From Planctomycetaceae bacterium (GTDB taxonomy: Bacteria; Planctomycetota; Phycisphaerae; Phycisphaerales; UBA1924): DNA of 47,010 nt. A model generated the notes under the pieces. That model did no database searches. It was given only the letters and a program-made list of their open reading frames with translations, and was not told where the DNA came from. The DNA is taken from contig JAIYDA010000015.1 of NCBI GenBank assembly GCA_027487735.1, forward strand, positions 1 through 47,010. Direction: 5' to 3'. The translations under genes and the position numbers were made by a program. Of the stretch, positions 29,355-36,863 are shown piece after piece; the stretch's first letter is position 1; every line of letters starts with the position of its first letter.

Positions 29355-29807
29355 TTACGACCGCTGCGTGATCGCCACGCGAAGGATGTCGTTGTGCTTG
29401 CGATACAGGTCGCTCGCAAGCCGAAAGGCCAGCGCGTTCTCCGCCAGGTCCTGCATCAGCCCTTCCATGTCGCGGTTGTTGCGATCGTGATACGCCACGC
29501 CCCGGCTCGCCACATTCCCCCGCGCCGCCCGCAGCGGGTCGAGCGTGAGCTGCCCCCCCGGCGCAAGCAAAAACCCCTTCCCCTTCACCTCGCCCAGCGA
29601 CGCATCCTCGCGCCCAACGCTCCGCCTGCGATCCACCGCCGCCGCCAACGCCGACTGAAACGCCCCTGGCGCAACATCCTGTTGCTGATAGAAGGGCGTG
29701 TCGAGGTTCGCGATGTTGTTCGCGATCAGCTTCTGACGCTGCCCCGTAAAGCACATCATCGCGCTGAGCACAGGCATCGGGCCAGAGTTGGCAAGGTCGG
29801 CGAACAT
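29355..29807 (-). CDS. flgB: Flagellar basal-body rod protein FlgB
   Basis: 150-residue proximal rod protein. The signature is QRQKLIANNIANLDTPFYQQQDV near residues 23-45, and the C-terminal helix NRDMEGLMQDLAENALAFRLASDLYRKHNDILRVAI. The ATG at 29807 gives 29 residues before NNIAN, as in B. subtilis FlgB (28), which supports this start. It has no ribosome-binding site, and the predicted sigma-54 start site lies only about 4 nt before the ATG. It leads the leftward flgB-flgC-fliE unit, divergent from fliF across 199 nt. Confidence 0.93.
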   Translation of the reverse strand: MFADLANSGPMPVLSAMMCFTGQRQKLIANNIANLDTPFYQQQDVAPGAFQSALAAAVDRRRSVGREDASLGEVKGKGFLLAPGGQLTLDPLRAARGNVASRGVAYHDRNNRDMEGLMQDLAENALAFRLASDLYRKHNDILRVAITQRS

Positions 29808-29821
29808 CGTGCAGCATCGCA

Positions 29822-29837
29822 CGCAACGGGGGTGCCA
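29822..29837 (-). promoter_or_regulatory. Sigma-54-type -24/-12 promoter of flgB
   Basis: TGGCACCCCCGTTGCG on the minus strand matches 10 of the 12 defined positions of the sigma-54 consensus, with complete TGGCAC and TTGC blocks at exact spacing. Transcription would start near 29811, almost at the flgB ATG, so the mRNA would be nearly leaderless. A sigma-54 activator gene with the GAFTGA motif is present at 12245-13795. Confidence 0.6.
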
Positions 29838-30006
29838 GCCCCAACCCCAACCAAGCCCAACCCCCATACCGCGCCCGCCAAGCCCTTTCCTTTTCAAGCC
29901 TTTGGGCGCACAAGGCCGACATTGCGAGAAGCCTGCGCGGTTGCGCAGACACAGGTGGCACATCGCGCACGGAGTGCGCGTTGCTTCGGGCACGGAGGCC
30001 CGGTCG

Positions 30007-31830
30007 ATGAACCAGTTGCGGCAAATGCTCGCGAACGTGCAGCAGTGGATGGGCGGCGTCTCCGCCGCCTCCAAGCTCACCATCGCGCTCGTCGCGATCA
30101 TCCTCGGGCTCGTCCTCTTCGTCGTCTATCAAACCAGCGGCAAGCAGACATGGGTCGAGCTCTACCCAGGCCTCGCGGGCGAGCAGGCCACCAGCATGCA
30201 GAGCCACCTCATGTCCCGCGGCTTCGACGCCCGCCTCGAGGGCGGCAAGCTCATGGTCCGCCCCGACGCGCAAGCCGCCGCCAAGGCCAGCGTGGGCGAA
30301 GCCAACCTGCTCCCCAGCGACAAGGCAATCCTCTTCGAGAACGTTCTCCGCCAACAGAACTGGACCTTCACACGCCAGCAGAACGAAGCCCTCTACAACG
30401 AAGCCCTGCAAAACGAGCTCGAACGCACCATCGGCGGCTTTGCCAACGTCAAAAAGGCCGAGGTCTTTATCGAGGTTCCCCCGCCCATGGGCCTGGGCCA
30501 AGCCGTGCGCCGCCCAACCGCCGCCGTCAGCGTGCTCACCAAGGACGGCTCGCCCCTCCCGCAGCGCACGGTCGATGCTGTCGCAAGCCTCGTCGCCGGC
30601 GCCAAGGCGGGCCTCACGCTCGACATGGTCCGCGTCATCGACGCCGCCACCGGACGCCAGTTGCGGGCCCGCAGCGACAGCGACGCCGCCAGCGCAACCT
30701 ACATGGAGCACGCCGCCAAGGTCGAGCAAGTCACGCGCGAGAAGCTGCAAGAACTGCTCGGATACATCCCCGGGGTCGTCATCGCCGTCACCGCACAAGT
30801 CGACGTCACACGCGTCGAAACCCAGCTCAATGAGCACCTCCGCGTTGGCGCGGGCACCGTCAGCCTCCCCACCAGCGACGAAACCACCGAGACCGTGAGC
30901 GAAGAAGCCGGTGCCCAGCCCGCCCAGCCCGGCGTGATGAGCAACCAGACCGCCGACATCAGCACCGCCTTCGGCAGCGGCAAGGGCAACCGCAACACCA
31001 GCACCCAAACCTCGAGCCAGACAGAGAACCACGTGGGTAGCCGCACCCAGCGCACCGTCGATCCGCGCGGCTTTCCCACGCAGGTCGCCGTCAGCGTCGC
31101 CGTGCCCGAAGGGTTCGTCAGCGAGCTCATCAAGCAAGAAAGCGAGAACCAAGGTGGCGGCGGCAGCAGCGGTGGTGCGGGCGGTGGTGCGGGCAGTGGT
31201 GGGGGAGCCGGCGCGAGCAACGCCCCAGCCCCGACCACTCAGCAAATCCGCGACGCCTTCGACCAGCGCATCAAGCCCGCGATTCTCGAGTCCATCAAGC
31301 CCCAGGTCCGCGCCATGACCAGCCTCGGCGCCACCGCGACCGACGAGCAACTCGCCAAAGCCGTCGAGCAGTCCATCAGCGTCGCCCTCATCCCGCTGGG
31401 CCTTCGCATCGCGGGCAACGGCGCGGTCGGCACCATCGGCGTCGGCGGCGTGCCCGTGGGCGGAGCGGGCGGCGGCGGCGGCGACGGCATGATGGGCATG
31501 CTGGGCGGCTTTGGGGGCCTCATCGAGAAGGGCGTGCTCGCCCTTCTGGCTGCCGCGGCACTGGGCATGATGTTCATGCTCGTGAAGAAGGGCGGCGCAA
31601 GCCCCAACCAGCCCACCGCCGAAGAGCTCGTGGGCTTGCCCCCAGCGCTCGATGGCGAAGCCGACATCGTGGGCGAGGCCGACGAGAGCGACCAGGCTAT
31701 GACCGGCATCGAAGTGCCCGCCGAAGAGCTGGAAACGCAGAAGATGCTCGAGCAAGTGTCCGCCATGCTCGACGAAAACCCCGAGAACGTCGCCAAACTC
31801 CTCAACCGCTGGATCCGCGCCGAAGATTAA
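30007..31830 (+). CDS. fliF: Flagellar MS-ring protein FliF
   Basis: 607-residue FliF, the inner-membrane ring on which the basal body is built. First membrane helix 24-42 (LTIALVAIILGLVLFVVYQ), second about 509-528 (GVLALLAAAALGMMFML). The periplasmic ring-building motifs are LYPGLAGEQATSMQSHL, NEALYNEALQNELERTI and AEVFIEVPPPMGLG with AAVSVL. The C-terminal cytoplasmic tail, KMLEQVSAMLDENPENVAKLLNRWI, is the FliG-binding helix pair. Two glycine-rich segments (about 378-400 and 480-505) are unusual. GGAGG lies 8 nt before the ATG. It heads the rightward operon and is divergent from flgB. Confidence 0.97.
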   Translation: MNQLRQMLANVQQWMGGVSAASKLTIALVAIILGLVLFVVYQTSGKQTWVELYPGLAGEQATSMQSHLMSRGFDARLEGGKLMVRPDAQAAAKASVGEANLLPSDKAILFENVLRQQNWTFTRQQNEALYNEALQNELERTIGGFANVKKAEVFIEVPPPMGLGQAVRRPTAAVSVLTKDGSPLPQRTVDAVASLVAGAKAGLTLDMVRVIDAATGRQLRARSDSDAASATYMEHAAKVEQVTREKLQELLGYIPGVVIAVTAQVDVTRVETQLNEHLRVGAGTVSLPTSDETTETVSEEAGAQPAQPGVMSNQTADISTAFGSGKGNRNTSTQTSSQTENHVGSRTQRTVDPRGFPTQVAVSVAVPEGFVSELIKQESENQGGGGSSGGAGGGAGSGGGAGASNAPAPTTQQIRDAFDQRIKPAILESIKPQVRAMTSLGATATDEQLAKAVEQSISVALIPLGLRIAGNGAVGTIGVGGVPVGGAGGGGGDGMMGMLGGFGGLIEKGVLALLAAAALGMMFMLVKKGGASPNQPTAEELVGLPPALDGEADIVGEADESDQAMTGIEVPAEELETQKMLEQVSAMLDENPENVAKLLNRWIRAED

Positions 31831-31874
31831 CCTGCCACCGCCCAAGCCCTCCGAACAACCCTTGAAAATGTATC

Positions 31875-32054
31875 AGCACAGAGGCACAGAGACAAAGAGC
31901 AAGATGAGAAGAAGAAGAGGGAAGCGATTGATCCCGAAGTAAGTCAAAGCTGATGAAACGACCGCGTGCAAAGTGCACTTGAACTGCCCATTTTTCTTCA
32001 TTCCAACTCCATCTTTTCTTCTCATCTTGCTCTCTATCTCTGTGTCTCTGTGCT
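31875..32054. repeat. Palindromic element copy B (fliF-fliG gap)
   Basis: Arms 31875-31915 and 32014-32054 are inverted copies matching at 37 of 41 positions, with a core CTCTGTGTCTCTGTGCT next to CTCATCTTGCTC in the right arm. The loop is 98 nt and AT-richer than the flanking genes. The right arm ends 27 nt before the fliG ATG, which has no ribosome-binding site. In the operon mRNA this could fold into a duplex of about 40 bp. Confidence 0.9.
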
Positions 32055-32081
32055 CAATCTTCTCCCTGATCTCCCCCTCCC

Positions 32082-33125
32082 ATGCCCCGCAAGCCCAACG
32101 AAAAACTCCCGCCCTCCGCCGACCAGCTCGAGGGCCTCACCAAGGCCGCCCTGCTGCTGCTCGCCGTGGGCCCAGAGAAGGCCTCGAGCGTTCTGAAGTT
32201 TCTGCCCGCCGAAGCCGTGGAAGAAGTCACGCGCGAGCTTGCGGGCCTGGGGCGCGTCCCCAGCAAGCTGCAAGAGGACGTGATCTCCGAGTTCTACCAG
32301 ATCACCGTCGCCAACCGCTACGCCAACGAGGGCAACCTCGACTATGCCAAAAAGCTGCTCATGGAGTCTCTCGCAGACCCCAAAGCCGCCGAGCGCATGC
32401 TCGGGCAAATCCAAACGCAGGTGCAAAAGACCCCCTTCTCCTTCCTGCAGCGCGCCGAGAGCGAGAACCTACTCACCTTCATTCAGGACGAACACCCCCA
32501 GACCATCAGCCTCATTCTCTGCCACCTCCCGCACCACAAGGCAAGCGAAATCTTGGGAGGCCTGCCCATGCAAAAGCAGGTCGAGGTCATCAAGCGCATG
32601 GCCAACATGGAGCAGACCAACCCCGAGGTCATCAAAGAAGTTGAGCGAGGCCTCGAAAGCCGCCTCAGCAACATGCTCATGCAAAGTATGGAAAAGGCCG
32701 GCGGCGTGAACATGGTCGCCGAGATTCTCAATCTCGCCGACCGCTCCACCGAAAAAGCCATCATGGAGGGCCTCGAAGCCGAAGACCCCGACCTCGTCGA
32801 GCAGATCCGCCGCCTCATGTTCGTCTTCGAGGACATCCAAAAAGTCAACGACAAGGGCATCCAGAGCGTGCTCAAAGAAGTCGACAACAGCGAGCTCGCC
32901 CTCGCCCTCAAAACCGCAAGCAAGGAGCTGCAGAACAAGATATTCAAAAACATGTCCGAGCGTGCCGCCCAGCTCATCCGCGAGGACATGGAATACATGG
33001 GCCCCGTCCGCGTCAGCGACGTCGAGGGCGCACAGCAACGCGTCGTCGACATTGTCCGCAGGCTCGAAGAGAGCGGCGACGTCGTCATCGAAGGCCGCGG
33101 CGGCGACGCCGAACAGATGGTCTAA
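32082..33125 (+). CDS. fliG: Flagellar motor switch protein FliG
   Basis: 347-residue FliG, the rotor protein that links the MS ring to FliM and carries torque. The N-terminal FliF-binding domain begins LEGLTKAALLLLAVGPEKASSVLKFL. The middle domain has EHPQT at 137-141. The C-terminal torque domain shows LMFVFEDIQKVNDKGIQSVLKEVD, the charged helix KNMSERAAQLIREDMEYMGPVRVSDVE, and the ending RRLEESGDVVI. It lies 251 nt after fliF, a gap almost filled by palindromic element copy B. No Shine-Dalgarno sequence precedes the ATG (the upstream bases are pyrimidine-rich), so initiation may be affected by the element. Confidence 0.97.
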   Translation: MPRKPNEKLPPSADQLEGLTKAALLLLAVGPEKASSVLKFLPAEAVEEVTRELAGLGRVPSKLQEDVISEFYQITVANRYANEGNLDYAKKLLMESLADPKAAERMLGQIQTQVQKTPFSFLQRAESENLLTFIQDEHPQTISLILCHLPHHKASEILGGLPMQKQVEVIKRMANMEQTNPEVIKEVERGLESRLSNMLMQSMEKAGGVNMVAEILNLADRSTEKAIMEGLEAEDPDLVEQIRRLMFVFEDIQKVNDKGIQSVLKEVDNSELALALKTASKELQNKIFKNMSERAAQLIREDMEYMGPVRVSDVEGAQQRVVDIVRRLEESGDVVIEGRGGDAEQMV

Positions 33126-33170
33126 TCACCCCGCAACCCCGCGTCCCATCCAACATTCAAGATGCAAACA

Positions 33171-33343
33171 CTCATCACAGAGACACAGAGATTCAGAGCA
33201 AGATGAGAAAGAAAGAGAAGAAAGAAACGTTGCAAACCAGCCCCCGCAGTCCATCAGCACCATCCATCAGCACTAATTGATCAAATCCCCACCCACCCCA
33301 TTTCCTCTCCTCTTCCTCTGCGTCTCTGTGTCTCTGTGCTGAG
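33171..33343. repeat. Palindromic element copy C (fliG-fliH gap)
   Basis: Arms 33171-33208 and 33306-33343 are inverted copies matching at 33 of 38 positions, sharing the CTCTGTGTCTCTGTG core with copies A, B and D. The loop is 97 nt. Inside it CCATCAGCAC occurs twice, 3 nt apart. The element starts 45 nt after fliG and ends 17 nt before fliH. Confidence 0.85.
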
Positions 33344-33360
33344 AGTTTTCTCCTCACCCC

Positions 33361-34095
33361 ATGGCCCTCATCCGTCAAGCCCAGGCCGTCCGCATGAGCC
33401 AGCAAGCCATCACGCTTGATCTGGGAGACCTCGCCGCGCAAGCCCAGGCCCTCATGACCCGCGCCCGCGCCCAGGCCGACGCCATCCTCGACGAAGCCCG
33501 CGCCGAGCGTGCCCGCCTCATCGCCAGCGCCGAGCACGCAGGCTTGCAGCAGGGCAAAGCCAAGGGCCTCGAGCAAGGCCTGCGCGAAGGTCAGGAAAAA
33601 GGCGCACAGCAAGCCCTCGCCCAGCACCACGCCGCGCTCACCAAGCTGCAAGAGCAGTGGGCCTCGCAGCTCCAAGCCTTCTCCCAGGCCCGCGAAGAGC
33701 TGCTGCTGCTCGCAGGTGAGCAAGTCGTCGAGCTCTCGCTGCTGCTCGCGCACCGCATCGTTCGCGCCCACATCAAGGCCAACCCCGCCCTCGTCGTCGA
33801 GCAAGCCCTCGCCGCCCTGCGCCTCGCCACCGGCGCATCGCGCCTCGTCCTGCGCGTCCACGCCGACGATGTGCCGCTCTTGGAGCAAGCCATGCCCCGC
33901 CTGCTCGAGGCCTGCCGCGGCCCAAGCGAGGCCCACATCCGCATCGAGCCCCTCCAAAGCATCGAACGCGGCTCCGTCATCGTCGACATCGCCGGCGGCG
34001 GACGCATCGAAGCCACCATCAGCGGCCAGCTCGATCGCCTGACCGAGCTGCTGCTGGGCAAGCAGCCTGCCCCCGCGCAACAGGAGCCCGCATGA
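33361..34095 (+). CDS. fliH: Flagellar export apparatus stator FliH
   Basis: 244-residue FliH, the peripheral stalk that binds and restrains the export ATPase FliI. The N-terminal half is a charged coiled coil (AQADAILDEARAERARLIA, then QGKAKGLEQGLREGQEKGAQQ with the Gly-x3-Gly type repeats typical of FliH). The C-terminal domain starts VVELSLLLAHRIVRAHIKANP and contains RIEPLQSIERGSVIVDIAGGGRIEATI, with a GG-x-IEA ending. It lies 235 nt after fliG, behind palindromic element copy C, and its stop overlaps the fliI start as ATGA. A GAGAG about 15 nt before the ATG is a weak ribosome-binding site. Confidence 0.92.
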   Translation: MALIRQAQAVRMSQQAITLDLGDLAAQAQALMTRARAQADAILDEARAERARLIASAEHAGLQQGKAKGLEQGLREGQEKGAQQALAQHHAALTKLQEQWASQLQAFSQAREELLLLAGEQVVELSLLLAHRIVRAHIKANPALVVEQALAALRLATGASRLVLRVHADDVPLLEQAMPRLLEACRGPSEAHIRIEPLQSIERGSVIVDIAGGGRIEATISGQLDRLTELLLGKQPAPAQQEPA

Positions 34096-35441
34096 GCGTG
34101 CTGGCCCAAGCGCGAGCCATCATCGAGCGCGCACAGCCCATGCTCGTGCAGGGCGTCGTGAGCGAGGTGCGCGGCCTCACCGTGCTGGTGCAAAGCCTGC
34201 CCAGCCCCGTGGGCAGCATCGTGCGCATCGCCAGCGAAGGCGAGGAGGGCGTGCAGGGCGAGGTCGTGGGCTTTGGTGCCCAGGCCTCCATCGTCATGCT
34301 GCTGGGCCAGAGCGCGGGCCTGCGCCCGGGCATGCGCGTCACCACGCTGCACGCCGCACCCGTCGCGCGCGTGGGCGAGGCCATGCTCGGGCGCGTCGTG
34401 AACGGACTGGGCGAGCCCATCGACGGAAACGGCCCACTCCGAGGCCTCACCGTGCGCGAGCTCTCCCCCGCCCCCATCAGCCCCCTGCGCCGCGCCCGCA
34501 TCCGCAAGCAGCTCCTCACGGGCGTGCGCGTCGTCGACCTCATGACGCCCCTGGGCAAGGGCCAGCGCCTGGGCCTCTTCGCTGGCCCAGGCGTGGGCAA
34601 GAGCACGCTCATGGGCGCAATCGCGCAGCGCACCAGCGCACAAGTCAACGTCATCGCCCTCATTGGCGAGCGCGGTCGCGAAGTGAAAGACTTCATCGAG
34701 CACGCGCTGGGCCCAGCAGGCCTTGCCCGCAGCGTCGTCGTCGTCGCCACGGGCGACGAGAGCCCCCTCATGCGCATCCACGCCGCCAAGCTCGCCTGCT
34801 GCGCCGCCGAGCACTTCCGCGAGCGCGGGCTCGACGTGCTGCTCATGATGGACTCCATCACCCGCTTCGCCCACGCCCAGCGCCAGGTGGGCCTCGCCGC
34901 CGGAGAGATGCCCGCCACCAAGGGCTACACGCCCAGCGTCTTCGCCCAGATGGCCCTCCTGCTCGAGCGTGCAGGCGTCCTCGAGCCCAACCCGAAAGCA
35001 GGCCTTGCCACAGGCGGCTCCATCACAGGCCTCTACACCATCCTCGTCGAGGGCGACGACATGACCGAGCCCGTCGCCGACGCAGCCCGAGGCATCCTCG
35101 ATGGTCACGTCATCCTCAGCCGCAAGCTCGCACAAAAAGGCCACTTCCCCGCCGTGGATGTGCTCGACTCTGTCAGCCGCGTCGCCGACGACATCGCAGC
35201 TCCGGAGCACATCGAGGCCCGCCGCCGCGTCCTTCGCATGCTCGCGGTGCATAAAGACGTCGAAGAGCTCGTGCAGATCGGCGCGTACGCGAAAGGCAGC
35301 AACCCCGAAGCCGACATCGCCATCACCCTCATGCCCGAAGCGCTGGAGCTGCTGCGCCAAGGCAAGGACGTGCAAGAGTTCCCCGCTGCGCTCGAGCGCC
35401 TGAAAAAACTCGCAGCCAGCGCAAGCAAGAAGAAAGCCTAA
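34092..35441 (+). CDS. fliI: Flagellum-specific ATPase FliI
   Basis: 449-residue FliI, the F1-beta-like ATPase of the flagellar type III export apparatus. Walker A is AGPGVGKS at 164-171, followed by VIALIGERGREVKDFIE; Walker B is LDVLLMMDSITRFAHAQRQVGLAAGE; then GYTPSVFAQM and GSITGLYTILVEGDDMTEPVAD. The N-terminal region has GEAMLGRVVNGLGEPIDG, and the C-terminus carries LRQGKDVQEFPAALERLKKL. The length is standard. The start overlaps the fliH stop by 4 nt, so the two are translationally coupled, which suits their fixed complex. Confidence 0.97.
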   Translation: MSVLAQARAIIERAQPMLVQGVVSEVRGLTVLVQSLPSPVGSIVRIASEGEEGVQGEVVGFGAQASIVMLLGQSAGLRPGMRVTTLHAAPVARVGEAMLGRVVNGLGEPIDGNGPLRGLTVRELSPAPISPLRRARIRKQLLTGVRVVDLMTPLGKGQRLGLFAGPGVGKSTLMGAIAQRTSAQVNVIALIGERGREVKDFIEHALGPAGLARSVVVVATGDESPLMRIHAAKLACCAAEHFRERGLDVLLMMDSITRFAHAQRQVGLAAGEMPATKGYTPSVFAQMALLLERAGVLEPNPKAGLATGGSITGLYTILVEGDDMTEPVADAARGILDGHVILSRKLAQKGHFPAVDVLDSVSRVADDIAAPEHIEARRRVLRMLAVHKDVEELVQIGAYAKGSNPEADIAITLMPEALELLRQGKDVQEFPAALERLKKLAASASKKKA

Positions 35442-35516
35442 CCGTTCCGTCGCAGCCAGCAGCGCAACCTGCCCTGCCCTCAACCTTTCCCGCCTTAACC
35501 AGGAGTCGCAAGCACC

Positions 35517-36002
35517 GTGGCAAAGTTCGTCTTCCAGCTCGACCCAGCCCTGCGTGCCCGCAAAGCCGCAGAAAAGCAGGCCATGGCCGCGCTCGCAACC
35601 ATCGAGCGCGAGCGCCTCGCGCTCGAAGATGCCCTGCGCTCCGCCCACGCCGCGATGGAAGACCTCCGCGCCAGCCAGCGCCGCAGCCTGGGCCTCGAGA
35701 GCTCAGGCGCCGCCACCAACCTCCGCACCGCCGCCCTCGAGGCCGCGATGGTGAGCAAGCTGCAGCTCCGCGCCCAGCAGCTCGTGCTGCAGCTCGCGGG
35801 CGTGCACGCCCGCGTCTCCCGCGCCCGCGAAGCCCTGCGCAAGGCCGCCGCCGACCGCAAAAGCGTTGAGCAGATGCGAGAGCTGCGCCACGACGAATGG
35901 AAGCGCGAGCAAAGCCGCATCGAGAGCGCAAACCTCGATGACATCAGCCAGATTCGCGCCCAGCACACCCACCACAACAGCGAGCACGGGCAAGTTGCAT
36001 GA
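35517..36002 (+). CDS. fliJ: Flagellar export protein FliJ
   Basis: 161-residue coiled-coil protein in the FliJ position. It begins AKFVFQLDPALRARKAAEKQAMAALA, which matches the FliJ start (F-x-L-x2-LL-x2-R), and continues as one long antiparallel coiled coil rich in Glu, Arg and Ala, with KREQSRIESANLDDI near the end. FliJ is the central stalk that turns within the FliI hexamer and links it to FlhA. The start is GTG, 10-12 nt after AGGAG. The stop overlaps the next gene as ATGA. Sequence conservation in this family is low, so position carries much of the call. Confidence 0.85.
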   Translation: MAKFVFQLDPALRARKAAEKQAMAALATIERERLALEDALRSAHAAMEDLRASQRRSLGLESSGAATNLRTAALEAAMVSKLQLRAQQLVLQLAGVHARVSRAREALRKAAADRKSVEQMRELRHDEWKREQSRIESANLDDISQIRAQHTHHNSEHGQVA

Positions 36003-36817
36003 AGACACTCTGGAACATCATCGCCGTCATCGCCATCGCCAACCTCCTCGCACTGCTGGGCGTCGTGGCCTTCCTCCGCGCCACAGACCGCCTGAACATC
36101 GACCGCGCGCGAGATCTCCGCGCCATGTTCTCCCGCACCATCTCGCAAGATGTGCAAGACGCCGAGGCTAAGAAGAAGGAAGCCGAGCTCGCCGAGAAGC
36201 AAGCCCAGGAAGCCGCGAAAGCAGCCCGCAGCCCCCTCACCGCCTCCGAGACCCTCGCCGCCCGCGCCGAAGCCACCGAGCTCGACCGCCAACGCATGGA
36301 GCGCCTCAAGCGCGAGATCAGCGACCTCCAAGCCGCCCTCACACGCGAACGCGCAAAGCTCGAGAGCGATCGCGGCTCGCTCCAACAAGCCCAGCGCGCC
36401 TTCGCCGCCGAGCAGGCCCGCATCGCCGAAACCACAGGCACCGAGCAGTTCGAACGCAGCCTGGGCGTCCTCGCCAGCCTCAAGCCCGCCCAGGCCCGCA
36501 GCGTGCTCGAAGAAATCATGCGAGGCAGCGCAGCAGCGCCCGCTTCTCTCGCGCTGAACCCCGACGGCAGCGTCAACCTCGACCAAGCCGCCAATGCTGC
36601 GCAGCCCGGCGCAGCCCCTGCGCAATCCGGCAACGACCGCGGCAAACGCCTCGCTGTGGAGTACCTCAACGCCATGGACGAGCGTGCCCGCGCCAAGATC
36701 ATGGCCGAGTTTGCCAAGGATGCACCCGCCGTGGCAGCCGAGTTGCTCGAACTTCTCCGGATGCGCGGACGCATCGAGATGCCAGAGGGCGACGCCCTGG
36801 CCGCAGGCGGCAACTGA
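35999..36817 (+). CDS. motE: MotE-like flagellar protein with membrane anchor and coiled coil
   Basis: 272-residue protein with an N-terminal membrane helix (about 7-26, IIAVIAIANLLALLGVVAFL), a long coiled coil (about 50-145, EAKKKEAELAEKQAQEAA and RLKREISDLQAALTRERAKL) and a C-terminal MgtE-N/FliG-like helical domain (KRLAVEYLNAMDERARAKIMAEFAKDAPAVAAELLELLR). This is the MotE arrangement; MotE is a periplasmic chaperone for the stator protein MotC in alpha-proteobacteria, and similar genes sit between fliJ and fliK in many flagellar operons. A linker rich in Pro/Ala/Asn (about 180-215) separates two parts of the C-terminal domain. Stator genes are not in the window. Confidence 0.75.
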   Translation: MKTLWNIIAVIAIANLLALLGVVAFLRATDRLNIDRARDLRAMFSRTISQDVQDAEAKKKEAELAEKQAQEAAKAARSPLTASETLAARAEATELDRQRMERLKREISDLQAALTRERAKLESDRGSLQQAQRAFAAEQARIAETTGTEQFERSLGVLASLKPAQARSVLEEIMRGSAAAPASLALNPDGSVNLDQAANAAQPGAAPAQSGNDRGKRLAVEYLNAMDERARAKIMAEFAKDAPAVAAELLELLRMRGRIEMPEGDALAAGGN

Positions 36818-36863
36818 TCGTTGCCGCGATCTCGACGCTCTCCCGCAGCGCGAGGTCGTTCCT

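Noticed and set aside
29954..29970. TGGCAC followed by ATCGCGCACG upstream of fliF as a sigma-54 promoter
   Set aside because: A good -24 hexamer, but no GC lies 10 nt after the GG; the spacing is wrong by 2 nt.
29970..29985. CGGAGTGCGCGTTGCT upstream of fliF as a sigma-54 promoter
   Set aside because: GG and TTGCT are at the right spacing, but the start site would fall inside the fliF Shine-Dalgarno sequence (29994-29998), and the -24 block otherwise does not match.
29020..31845. 941-residue reverse frame across fliF
   Set aside because: It is antisense to fliF and overlaps flgB and flgC in another frame; no family features.
31875..32054. Interpretation of the palindromic element as an insertion sequence
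   Set aside because: The 98-nt interior has no open frame for a transposase and is not shared with the other copies.
31966..32196. Short frames with LYLCVSV or ETQRHRD peptides around 29300, 32040, 33300 and 46760
   Set aside because: They are translations of the palindromic repeat arms, not genes.
31875..33343. Interpretation of the fliF-fliH gap repeats as a CRISPR array
   Set aside because: Only paired inverted arms are present, with no regular direct repeats of 24-40 nt, no unique spacers in series and no cas genes.
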